Shown here in pieces: positions 46,001 to 54,439 of a DNA stretch of 64,000 nt. The stretch comes from Ctena decussata (taxonomy: Eukaryota > Mollusca > Bivalvia > Lucinida > Lucinidae): positions 2,831,415 through 2,895,414 of the forward strand of contig OZ022506.1 in assembly GCA_963989385.1 (NCBI GenBank), given 5' to 3'. The notes under the pieces were generated by a model that was not told where the DNA came from, made no database searches, and saw only the letters and a list, made by a program, of their open reading frames with translations. The position numbers were made by a program, and so were the translations under genes. Each line of letters opens with the position of its first letter. The first letter of the stretch is position 1.

Positions 46001-49000
46001 GTGGATAACGTCGTGTCATAGAACTCGCATGACCACACGAGTAAGGTGCGTAAACGTAACGTCATTGACAATGTCCACTTCAACAATGCGTTTTCTTATA
46101 GAAATACTATTCAGTTGGGAGGCGTTGAAATCCCATTTTCAAGGGTCATATGATAAACAGAATCTTACACTCATGATCATTTCATATGACATTTATGAAA
46201 CTCGCTGGAGGCTTCTTACATAAATTTCATGAAATTACCACTCGTGTAAGATATTCAATGAACACATCACAATTTATCAAATAAAACAAACAGGATCCGA
46301 ATCTGTATTTTCCGCCTTGGAACGAGCAGTAGCATTCACTGCTCATTCATACAGGAAATAACAAACATACATAGATAGATATTTTATTTTCCTCCAATAC
46401 AGGAGAGCCTACATGTTACAAACGAACATATATACAATTACAAAGACAAAAGACAATAACACAAAATGCAAAAAGAAAGGAAAAACATACAAGGTAAATA
46501 AAATATCATACAAGCATGATACATGTACCCGTAATGCATACTATTGAATACCATAATATGATGCTTGAATGAATTCCACGCCGATGTGAATAACAGCCTA
46601 GACTACAGCGAGTCCAGACTGTCACTCAAATCAGCATAGCCACACAAGCATTACATCCATGGCACTTATAATGGATACTATTAATACCATCTATATAACC
46701 ATTTCACGATGTTTGAATACACTCCAAGCCGAAGTGTGTAACAGCTTAGACTACAGCGAGTCCATACTGTCACTCACATCAGCATAGCCATACAACAACG
46801 ATACTTATGATGTTTATTATTCATTTTATTTATTACTGACTATATTACCATTACACGATGTTTAAATGCATTCAATGCTGATGCGAGTGACAGCCCTGAC
46901 TGCGGCGAGAACAGATTGTTACTCAACATCAGCATGGACATACAACCATGATACTCATGATATTTATGATTCATATTATTTATTACTGACTATATTACCA
47001 TTACACGATGTTTAAATGATTCCATGCTTATGCGAGTGACAGCCCTGGCTGCGGCAAGACCAGATTGTCACTCACAACAGCATCGACATACAAACACGAT
47101 ACCCATGATATTTATGATTCATATTATTTATTACTGGCTATATTACCATTACACGATGTTTAAATGCATTCCATGCTTATGTAAGTGGCAGCCCTGACTG
47201 CAGCGAGACCGGATTGTCACTCATACACTGTATCAGCATGGGCATACAACCGCGATACCCATGATATTTATTATTCATGTTATTTATTACTGACTATATT
47301 ACCATTACACGATGTTAAATGCATTCCGTGCTTATGTGAGTGACAGCCCTGACTGCAGCGAGACCAGATTGTCACTCACATCAGCATAGCCATACCAACA
47401 CGATATCTATGATATTTATAATTCATATTATTTATTACTGACTATATTTACCATTACACGATGTTTAAATGCATTCAATGCTGATGCGAGTGACAGCCCT
47501 GACTGCGGCGAGACCAGATTGTCACCCAACATCAGCATGGACATACAAACACGATACCCATGATATTTATGATTCATATTATTTATTTCTGACTATATTA
47601 CCATTACACGCTGTTTAAATGCATTCCATGCTTATGTGAGTGACAGCCCTGACTTAGGCGAGACCAGATTGTCACTCACATCAGCATAGCCATATAAACA
47701 TGATACCTATGATATTTATAATTCATATTATTTATTACTGACTATATTACCATTACACCATGTTTAAATGCATTCCATGCAGATGCGAGTGACAGCCTTG
47801 ACTGCGGCGAGGCCAGATTGTTACCCAACATCAGCATGGACATATGGGTATGCTACTCATGATACTATTAAATACGACTATACTACCATAACATGAACTT
47901 CGAGCGTATCCAGAAGTGATGTCCCATATCCCATATCTTACCGAAACGAAATATAAGGTATGGGATGAAAGACTTGGTATGCTCCGACATATCATGTTTA
48001 GATCAGTATTATTCACTGCTCATTCATACAGGAAATAACAAACATGCTTCTCTTCTAAATAGTGGCTAGAGGAGAAAGTCGACAGCCACGGACAGAAAAA
48101 TAAAATCTAAGACAGTGAGAATATGTCAAAAAGCGAAAGTGAACAAGCCAAAAATATCAACAATAGACAAATTAAAAAAAAGAAAGAAAATAAATAATAA
48201 TAGTAATAAAGAAAGGTAAACGCCGCTTAGAGACATGTCCCACTGACAAAACAAACTAATGTTGGACTATTTTAGGCGTATGGATACACTTCCATGTCTT
48301 TCCTCCATTTTTACAAAGAGGAAATTTTTTCATGACTTCCTGTTTGCTTCCTTAGATTACAAAAGCCTTCCAAAAAAGTGGTCTGGCCTTAAAGGAGAGT
48401 TGTCCCAACTCCAATAAGGGTATACCCTATATTGAAAGGGCTTGTCGTCCAGGAGAGTAATAGCAGTTGTTTCCCTTTGTACAATTTGCAGATAAACATG
48501 AAAGAGCACCCATGTACCTCAATAAAATCAGATACCTGCTGCAACACTGGATATGCGTTCAAAGGAGCATATTGACCAGGGGCAGGTTGAGCCGGTGGGT
48601 GTAACTGTTGACCAGGGGCAGGTTGAGCCGGTTAGTATAACTGTTGATGTTTTGGTTGAACATCTCCTGTCGGGTCGTAACCAGGGTTGTAAAGGTTGTA
48701 CTGTGGTGAAAGCGAGCTGTAAAGGCGAGGTCTTTCTGTAAATATAAAGGGGAGACATACTTGTGTTATGCTTTCTGACCAAACCAGGCTCAGGTAAGTA
48801 AACCTTTTGGGCGAAAATGCATTTGCTTGCAAAAATAGGAAAATAAAAATGTACTTTGAGTGTCTCCCTTTAAGAACCTTTGCTTTCCCTTAATATATGG
48901 ATGTTCTTTTTTCAATCAACTATTTCCTGAAACTATGTTGGTGATGGAATATTATCCAGTAGTCTTTTACCGACTCCTTAATACCACCCCAACAGCCAGT

Positions 49001-51443
49001 ATCAAGAGCTATGTAGTGGCAATCGTTAATCTTCTCTGGTACTGCGTGATGATCGTTTATTTCATTCTCTGCAGCTAGTATTAAAGTCGCAAGATGGCGC
49101 CGTTATCGGAGAGCAGCTTCTCCCATCCTCTAGTTGTCTTCTCTTCACTTCCCGCCGCCCCTCCCCCCTCTTCCCCCTCCTCCGCCTCCCAAACGGACAA
49201 ATGATTGATTTTTCATAGTCGAATTTCCTATCAGAAAATGGCTATGCATGTACTAGATTTCCCCGTGGAAAATCTACTGATTGCAGAACGCGTTTTTGCA
49301 GAGTCCTTTTTTCCCCTTTATATGGGACTTCCTTCCGGCAATATGGTTGTAGGAAAATACGCTACATGAAGAAATTTGCTCCCATCCCTCTCTTAAAAGT
49401 GGGGTTCAAACATGAAACAGAAATGCAAATATCTATTTAGAAAATACCGTCGCCGTATAAGAGAACTAGTACCGCAAGCATGGGTCCATCAGTTAGTCTT
49501 AATTTCACTGCAGAGAGAAACAGCTAACAACATTGAAACACAATATGTCTCTCTATATCTGCCATGAACACACGGTTTTGTGCATAAGTATATAATTGAG
49601 CCGCGACACGACAAAACCAACAATGTGGTTGTGCGCCAAGCGAAGACTCAGATCAGCCTGGGCATCCGCCCAGTCTGATCAGAGTCTTTGCTGTCCGCAT
49701 GGAGGTAGCTTAGCCCCTTAACTACCCTTTAAGCACACTGCGAACACTCTCATTACACTGGACAGATGGCAAAGCTGATCTGAGTCTACGCTGAGTGTCG
49801 CGGCTCATATGTGCGTGTGTTTATTCGTTCGCAGATATATACATCTTCTTCCATGTGTGCGCTTGTGTCTGCGTGTATGTGTGTAGGAGCATTTATAGCG
49901 ATGGTTAGAAATCACACCAAAACTTCTCTTTCCTAGTTTTAAGTAAGACTTATGCACATGTTCGTGTGCATGTTTTGTATGCTTGCTCGTCCGCCTGTCA
50001 GGAAAGAAACAAGGAATGATCCAAAGTGCTTTCAGATTCTCTGCTTCTGTAGCTCTTGCAAAACAAAACAAAAGAAAAGAAATCACATGATGTCATTGTC
50101 TTCATACACATGTAGGCATGCATATTTTCTTTATAACCGTAAACGGGTTTTCATTGCACAACGTTTCATTATCACCCTCCCACCGTCCTGATATGTTTCT
50201 GTCGGAAAAAAAATAAAGACAGACTGATATACACCAGAGAACGAAAAAAATAACGCAGACCTCTGAGATAGCTGATACAAAAGCATATTGAACATCTCAT
50301 ACAAGGACCATGCCACCAATCAGGATGTTTGCAGAAAGATCCTAGGAGCCATTGGAAATATGAATTCATAACTCCGAAACGGAAACTTCGCTGGTTTGGC
50401 CACATGTCAAGATATTCTGGCTCAGCAAAGAGAATTCTACAGGGCAGAGTGAGAGGAAACAGAAAATAATGTATAAAGAAGAAGGGACGGGGAGACTCTG
50501 TTAAAGAATGGACAGGAATGGACTTTGCCAGCTCAACTAGGGTAGCTAAAGACGAGACCAGCTGACTGGAAAGAAAATGCTTTAAAAATCAGATTATTTT
50601 ATGATGCTCCAACGACTTCGCAAGTTATTGAACAGACGACTATACTAGATAAGATGTTAGAATATTGACGAAATAATGTCAGATGTCAATATACGGTTAT
50701 TTCTCAAACTACCTCTTACCCGCTCACACCCCGAATCCATTTTCAAATTGGGTCATTTCTTTAAATCTTCAAAGAACAGTTTCCGTTTTATCTTTTAAGT
50801 CCGATAAAACAACGAGATGTTGAAGAGGTCCCATTCCATCTTCGAGAGAGAACAGTTAGAATATGGTTTCATTTTAAGCGGCGATGCTTCTTCCGAAGCA
50901 CACGACGTCGCGGAATAATATTTCGAGCACAGGGATGCCACTTTACGCAAAAGAAAGCAAACTTGCAAGATCGTTGGGGCATCACAGATGAAATTACATT
51001 AATCCCTTTCTACCTAGTATTTTCAGCTGCCCTAGTTGAGTTGACAAAATCCATCACTGTCCACTGTTTAATATTGTCTTCCCATCACTTCTGTCTACCG
51101 CTTTTTCGCCCGTTCACTGTACCATGTAAATCAACTTTGCTAAGACAAAAGACCTTAAGATGTTGCCAAACCATCTCAATGTCCATTTCTTGACCATAGT
51201 CAGGACATCCTCAGTTGTTAATGGCCCTTATACGAGACGTTCAGAAAAATTCGGTAGTATCCCATCTCAAATGCCCACGTTCTTTCTAAACTCTGCTGTC
51301 AATGCCTACGACTCACAGGCGTCGTTTCTCTAATCAATATGGGCCTATGTCTTAATTAGGATAAAAGTTACGTAATTACGCTGCGCCAATGAATAACATC
51401 GCTGTCATATAATGAACAATTTAAGCCACAACTTACCTTCCAT
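42908..51443 (-). CDS. Gene B: CD225/dispanin paralogue carrying an in-frame stop (spliced)
   Basis: This model reads, on the minus strand, 51437-51443 (candidate), 48536-48735, 45483-45635, 42908-43069. It has the same four-exon layout and intron phases (1, 0, 0) as gene A, points the other way, and its 3' end lies about 10.5 kb from that of gene A. Without the stop it would be about 173 codons. The TAA at 48632-48634 would end translation after about 36 residues, before either membrane segment. Exons 3 and 4 and every splice site look intact, so decay, if real, is recent. It could be a new pseudogene, a null allele in a polymorphic species, or a base error. The introns (2.4-2.9 kb each) are full of mobile elements. 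Confidence 0.75.
43279..43400 (-). pseudogene. LINE RT C-terminal fragment downstream of gene A/B spacer
   Basis: The minus strand reads TGIDFARSTRAAETRLDEKG, a stop, then SRLWCPNDLA. This is the same family as the two copies at 50-51 kb. It lies in intron 3 of gene B, close to the last exon. The + strand ORF at 43237-43509 is its shadow. Confidence 0.55.
43662..43882 (-). mobile_element. MITE family P3, copy 3 (gene B intron 3)
   Basis: Ends CAAGGGCGTAGCTACG and CCCTAGTTACGCCCC. TGATTCT flanks both sides, overlapping the last bases, consistent with a 7-8 bp duplication. Confidence 0.68.
44071..45103. mobile_element. 1-kb fold-back element in gene B intron 3
   Basis: The outer ends GACTAATAGAATCTATGATG and CATCATAGATTCTATTAGTC pair, and homology continues inward for about 500 bases per arm to a centre near 44.61 kb (CCTCTAGAAATTGATATTC / GCCTTTCTAGAGG). 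The left arm has a nested small hairpin around 44095-44210 (CTTATGCGAGGCTTGCCGAG) that the right arm has only in part. No coding capacity. Confidence 0.78.
45200..45262. repeat. (AAT)n microsatellite
   Basis: AATAATAATAAC followed by (TAA)n in gene B intron 3, next to a SINE family 3 fragment. Confidence 0.9.
45268..45385 (-). mobile_element. SINE family 3, 3' fragment
   Basis: GATGAATGGCTTGC, TCATATCAGGACGATGGG and TGATAATGAAAGG are the reverse complement of the family 3 body. It lies next to an (AAT)n run in gene B intron 3. Confidence 0.55.
45483..45635 (-). CDS. Gene B exon 3: first half of CD225 domain
   Basis: Acceptor CGTTTCAG and donor GTAAGA bound 51 codons. The frame has a Thr/Asn/Val-rich linker, VPRRDLTWDAVW, then the hydrophobic Cys-containing segment CSVCCFWN and IGLCALYYAIR. 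The PRRD, CCFW and YYA.R positions match gene A exon 3 exactly. No stop or frameshift is present. Confidence 0.88.
45803..45962 (+). repeat. AGCTCGCC...GGCGTCGG repeat, copy 3
   Basis: AGCTCGCCATTGCACTACCC, GGCGGCGGCGTCGGCGTC and GATGGGCAAGGCGCTGTCAG. It lies directly upstream (gene sense) of gene B exon 3 in intron 2. Confidence 0.7.
45985..46255 (+). mobile_element. Repeat family P4, copy 2
   Basis: GTCGCTGTTTTTCAGTGGAT, AACGTCGTGTCATAGAACTC and GTAACGTCATTGACAATG match copy 1; the right end fold-back is TCTTACACTCATGATCATTT against ACCACTCGTGTAAGA. Confidence 0.68.
46369..48010 (-). mobile_element. Non-coding insertion carrying a 150-bp tandem array, 35-bp target duplication
   Basis: Perfect 35-base direct repeats (46334-46368 and 48011-48045, starting ATTCACTGCTCATTC) bracket 1.64 kb. 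Read on the minus strand, the insert starts ACTGATCTAAACATG, has a small hairpin, then about nine tandem units, then a unique stretch and ends GGAGGAAAATAAAATATC plus a TATC-type tail. The tail and long target duplication look like target-primed reverse transcription by a LINE machine. Bivalve pearl-type elements also carry 150-160 bp repeats (family knowledge), but I cannot confirm kinship. Confidence 0.65.
46559..47865 (-). repeat. ~150-bp tandem repeat, about nine units
   Basis: TTACCATTACACGATG recurs at spacings of 148-156 bases (for example 46851, 47001, 47149, 47305, 47454, 47604, 47753). Each unit has ATTCATATTATTTATTACTG, GAGTGACAGCCCTGACTGC and ACATCAGCATAGCCATAC. The two units at the left are the most diverged. 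Confidence 0.88.
48536..48735 (-). pseudogene. Gene B exon 2: Pro/Gln-rich region with premature TAA
   Basis: Acceptor ATTTACAG and donor GTATCT frame 200 bases: two bases completing a split codon, then 66 codons. The frame begins RPRLYSSLSPQYNLYNPGYD, comparable to gene A GYDQPGD, and ends QQ at the donor exactly as in gene A. Two near-identical 36-bp units encode QQL-x-x-PAQPAPG. The first unit has TAC TAA where the second has CAC CCA. The TAA lies at 48632-48634 and is the only lesion seen. Confidence 0.8.
49200..49900 (+). mobile_element. TIR element family P2, degenerate partial copy
   Basis: Motifs such as TTTTTCATAGTCGAATTTCC, TAGATTTCCCCGTGGAAAAT, AAAATACGCTACATGAAG and CGCAAGCATGGGTCCATCAG follow the order seen in 36.7-37.1 kb. 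The TIRs are gone, and a P1 MITE has inserted at 49598-49806. Confidence 0.6.
49598..49806. mobile_element. Palindromic MITE P1, copy inside another element
   Basis: Ends GAGCCGCGACACGACAAAAC and GCTGAGTGTCGCGGCTC. It interrupts the degenerate TIR element at 49.2-49.9 kb, which gives an order of insertion. Confidence 0.75.
50139..50200 (+). mobile_element. SINE family 3, short fragment
   Basis: AAACGGGTTTTCATTGCACA, CGTTTCATTATCACCC and CCACCGTCCTGATATG match the family 3 body before it breaks off next to a LINE fragment. Confidence 0.55.
50270..50640 (+). pseudogene. LINE RT C-terminal fragment
   Basis: With frameshifts the + strand gives KDHATNQDVCRKI, RKWKLRWFGHMSRYSGSAKR, ILQGRVRGNRK and VKEWTGMDFASSTR. 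The RWFGH-S and KEWTG blocks are the hallmark of the C-terminal region of a LINE family common in invertebrates. It is a dead copy, facing a second copy of the same family on the other strand at 50.96 kb. Confidence 0.7.
50955..51195 (-). pseudogene. LINE RT C-terminal fragment, opposite strand
   Basis: The minus strand gives KQWTVMDFVNSTRAAENTR, a stop, then KGINVISSVMPQRS, matching the KEWTGMDF.STRAAE block at 50.55 kb. The + strand ORF seen here (50963-51193) is only its antisense shadow. Confidence 0.6.
51437..51443 (-). CDS. Gene B candidate first coding exon (ATG GAA G)
   Basis: On the minus strand ATG GAA G runs straight into the perfect donor GTAAGT. Joined to the next exon it gives Met-Glu-Glu-Arg-Pro-Arg, in frame with the Pro/Tyr-rich segment. 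An ATG 24 bases upstream is in another frame and does not open into the paralogous sequence. The parallel with 17670-17676 in gene A (Met plus one residue, then a phase-1 intron) supports both calls. Confidence 0.5.
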
Positions 51444-51629
51444 TTTGCTCGTTTTCGTGTACACATGGTGTAGAGTTTCACTTCCTCGTCCCCAGTTTCA
51501 ATAAACAATTTCTGTCTCATACGAAACAAAATTAATGACCCCTTTTATTGAGCAATAGTATAGAATTTGTTTACTAAAGCTCACGTACAGGGGACTTCCT
51601 AGTCGGTATACACCGATAAACAGTAACAA

Positions 51630-51853
51630 AGGGAGAAGCGCCAATTAGCAAATACGCAGATGCGTATTGAAATTTTGTCAGTTTGACAAAATTTCAACAC
51701 GCGCCTGTATATTTGCTTGGTAAAACTTGCAAAATGGTCAATATAACATATGACAATGTAAAATATTTTAGGTATAAACCCCCAGAATTTCACTTAGAAA
51801 TGAACGAAAAATGATTATGCGTATCGTGTGTTTGTCCCCTAGCTGAGCCCCTG
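51630..51853 (-). mobile_element. MITE family P3, copy 4
   Basis: The hairpin AATTTTGTCAGTTTGACAAA and the right end CCCCTAGCTGAGCCCCTG are present; the left end is worn (AAGCGCCAATTAGC). It lies just upstream of the gene B candidate first exon. Confidence 0.6.
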
Positions 51854-52059
51854 TCATTAACGTTGTATCGACGTCGATGGAACGTCAGGATGCTCTTATT
51901 TGTTACGTAAATCCGCATTAAAGTTTGAGATATTTGGTACACTTCCATATCCCCCCCCCCCCCCCCCACTTTTACAAAGGGATGCAACTGTCGAGACATC
52001 CTTTTTGCATTTTTTCTAAACGCTAGTATTCTCTCTTTCCATAGTACATTTTCTTTCAG

Positions 52060-52312
52060 AATTTTTGTAAGCTCTCAAACATGATTGGATAAAATCCCCA
52101 TGCATGTAGTTTATATCGTAACCTTATTTTTTGTACGGAATTATAATCTTTATATTTCGTTGCATGGCCTATACACTTTTGTCCACAGCCTACAGATTCA
52201 GCTTCTGGTGAACTTTTCAGCATGAAATTGGTTTTATATAGATGACTGATAAGCAGTTGTAACTGTTGCTTAAGCGGCACCCTGCCGAGATACCATGGTC
52301 AAATTGTTTAAT
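52060..52312 (-). repeat. Interspersed repeat family P5, copy 2
   Basis: The reverse complement reads GGGTGCCGCTTAAGCAACAG, TTATCAGTCATCTATATAAA and GTAGGCTGTGGACAAAAGTG. A third, weaker copy is at about 52985-53085. Confidence 0.55.
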
Positions 52313-53237
52313 GTTGAAGATTTTATTTTGTTGTCGGCTGCAATTGAAAATCGAGAAAAATGATGACAATGCTTTCCGAGTCGCTGTATAAATTTCTTGT
52401 AAAACAATCAAATATGATTTATCTTGGATTTGTCACCTTTTTAAGGCATAGTCTGCGAATAAAAATGAAGAATTTCTTAAGAGTTGCAAAGAGAAGAGCT
52501 GGAAAATGGCGTCCACTTCTTGTTAACGTCAAAGTTTGTTTACTGACGTCACTTTCGATTCTATTACATGTACGCCATATTCACTTTCGTGCCGTCGGGC
52601 GTGGCTTTCAGCACGTATGAAGACACCAAACTGCATAATGATATGCCAGATTTGAAGAAACTGTGATTTGATATGCCGATGTTAATTTTGATTTCTTATG
52701 CAGACAACACTGCTGAAACTAGCTGATTAATGATAAAGGTATATCATAAAAAAATTGATTGAATTTATATTGTGAAATATTCGGCAATCGTTGATATGGT
52801 GGAGACGCACTCGCAAGCTCGTGCGTCATTCGCCAAATGAACTCATGCCAAATATTTCCCAATATAAATTTAATAACCTATAAATGTTAATTCTGTAAAT
52901 GTCCATGGGCTGATTTTTGTAAAATGTTTCCTGTTCACTTTTGAAAACAGGCTACAATTTCAGATTCTTTCGAACTTTTTCAGCTTGAATTTGTTTATTT
53001 ACATGGATGATTAATAGGTAGTTGTAACTGTTACTTAAGTAGCATACTGCTGCAATATTATGGCCATACTGTTTGAAGTCAAAGACTTTTCAAACCCTGT
53101 AAGAACTTTCTATTTTCTGATGCTAAATTGGATCAACATTTTCGCAGTCAGTAACCTCAATCCTCTTTCAGTATTTTTAGTAGTGTATTTATACACAACA
53201 TAGTGTCATGCAGGTTTACCAGTTCTGTAATATAATA

Positions 53238-53345
53238 CCCAGCAGGCACACAACCTTAAATCAACCTTGAATCGACCTTGGTTCAACGTTATGACGTTGA
53301 ATCATGGTTGATTCAAGGTTGATTCAAGGTTGTGTGCCCAGTGGG
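53238..53345. mobile_element. CCCAGCAGGCACA palindromic element, complete with TA duplication
   Basis: CCCAGCAGGCACACAACCTT and AAGGTTGTGTGCCCAGTGGG are the ends; TA precedes (53236-53237) and follows (53346-53347). The interior repeats TTGATTCAAGG in both directions around GTTATGACGTTG. It is 108 bp, the same length as the CGACGT copy. Confidence 0.75.
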
Positions 53346-53411
53346 TACACATCTGTTTCAGTCGTATCAAGTGTTGCACTGTTTGCTCGGACCTGTCCGG
53401 CGTCTCATATC

Positions 53412-53706
53412 TTAGTTTATCATATGACGTCGCTGTTTTTCAGTGGATAACGTCGTGTCATAAAAACCTTATGACCACACGTGTAATAACACTTTGGCGC
53501 GTACGCGTAACGTGATTGACAACGTCCATGTCATCAATGCGTTTTCTTATCGAAATAATGTTCAGTTTCAAGGCGTTAAAATCCCACTTCAAATGGTCAT
53601 ATGATAAACAGAATCTTACACTCGTGGTCATTTCATATGAAATTTATGAAACTCGCCGAAGGCTCGTTTCATAAATTTCATATGAAATGACCACTCATGT
53701 AAGATC
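53412..53706 (+). mobile_element. Repeat family P4, copy 3
   Basis: It has the same motif order as the other two. It keeps the longest right-end palindrome: TGAAACTCGCCGAAGGCTCG is the tip and TTTCATATGAAATTTATGAA part of the arm, about 45 bases per arm. Confidence 0.7.
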
Positions 53707-53931
53707 CTCTATATAATTTCTTTCAAAGGGGAATGGAAGTATGCATTTATCGGACATGAAAAAGAAATTTCCTTTTCTGCATTTAGGTATGCACATAGAA
53801 ATCCCATTATCATAAACTGTTCTAACATGTAATTCAAAATTGCAGCTGGGACACCTTCAGTCGAAGCTATACGCTGAGGAAACTTCTGACCTGATTTCGT
53901 TTTTTTTTCTTTTTTTATTTTACAGAAACAG

Positions 53932-54438
53932 ATGTATATTAAGTTACAGGTAAGCCTGCATGACGCTTTGTTGTGTATAAACATGATAGACACACTTCTC
54001 TACTCAAAGTACTTAAAGGAGCACCGAATAATTTTTCCATTGACGGCAGTGCAATGCCACTTAGAGAGCCACTCACTTTCAATCAACAAAGATATGAAAT
54101 TACCGATATTTTTTGTGCTTTTAAAGAGGTTTGAGGTTACCGACTGCACAAGTTTTGAATGTTTGATCCAATATTTATTTTGTTTATGCCCATGGATTGA
54201 TTTTTGTAAAATGGAATTTTGGTTAAAAAGAAAAAAAAAAAAAGAAAATTCATTTCATTTCAGAGCAGGTGAAACGCCTGAAGATTTCAACGAAAATCGA
54301 TACGACCATTTTGATTATGAAATCGAATGTCTTACAAGGTTCCCCGTTCGTAAGGATCAGTTCGAACTCAAGTTTATGAGATGTCATAGACATGCAGAAA
54401 ATATGCCTGTATTTCAGAAAATTTCAAAGTTTCCATGA
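53932..54438 (+). other. Longest single ORF in the window (168 codons), unrecognised
   Basis: The first half (MYIKLQVSLHDALLCINMID...) looks like random translation, passes through an A-rich run (KRKKKKE) and ends AGETPEDFNENRYDHFDYEI and further. No domain, signal or family was seen, and the 5' part resembles dispersed repeat text (CACCGAATAATTTTTCC). It is probably not a gene. The 3' part, after a TTTCAG at 54260, could be tested as an exon. Confidence 0.15.
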
Positions 54439-54439
54439 A

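Noticed and set aside
46559..47865. CRISPR-like array
   Set aside because: Units are ~150 bp and repeated over their whole length, with no constant short repeat plus unique spacers, in eukaryotic DNA.
53932..54438. 168-codon ORF as a real gene
   Set aside because: No domain or convincing composition, it crosses an A-run, and it overlaps repeat-like text; kept only as a low-confidence entry.
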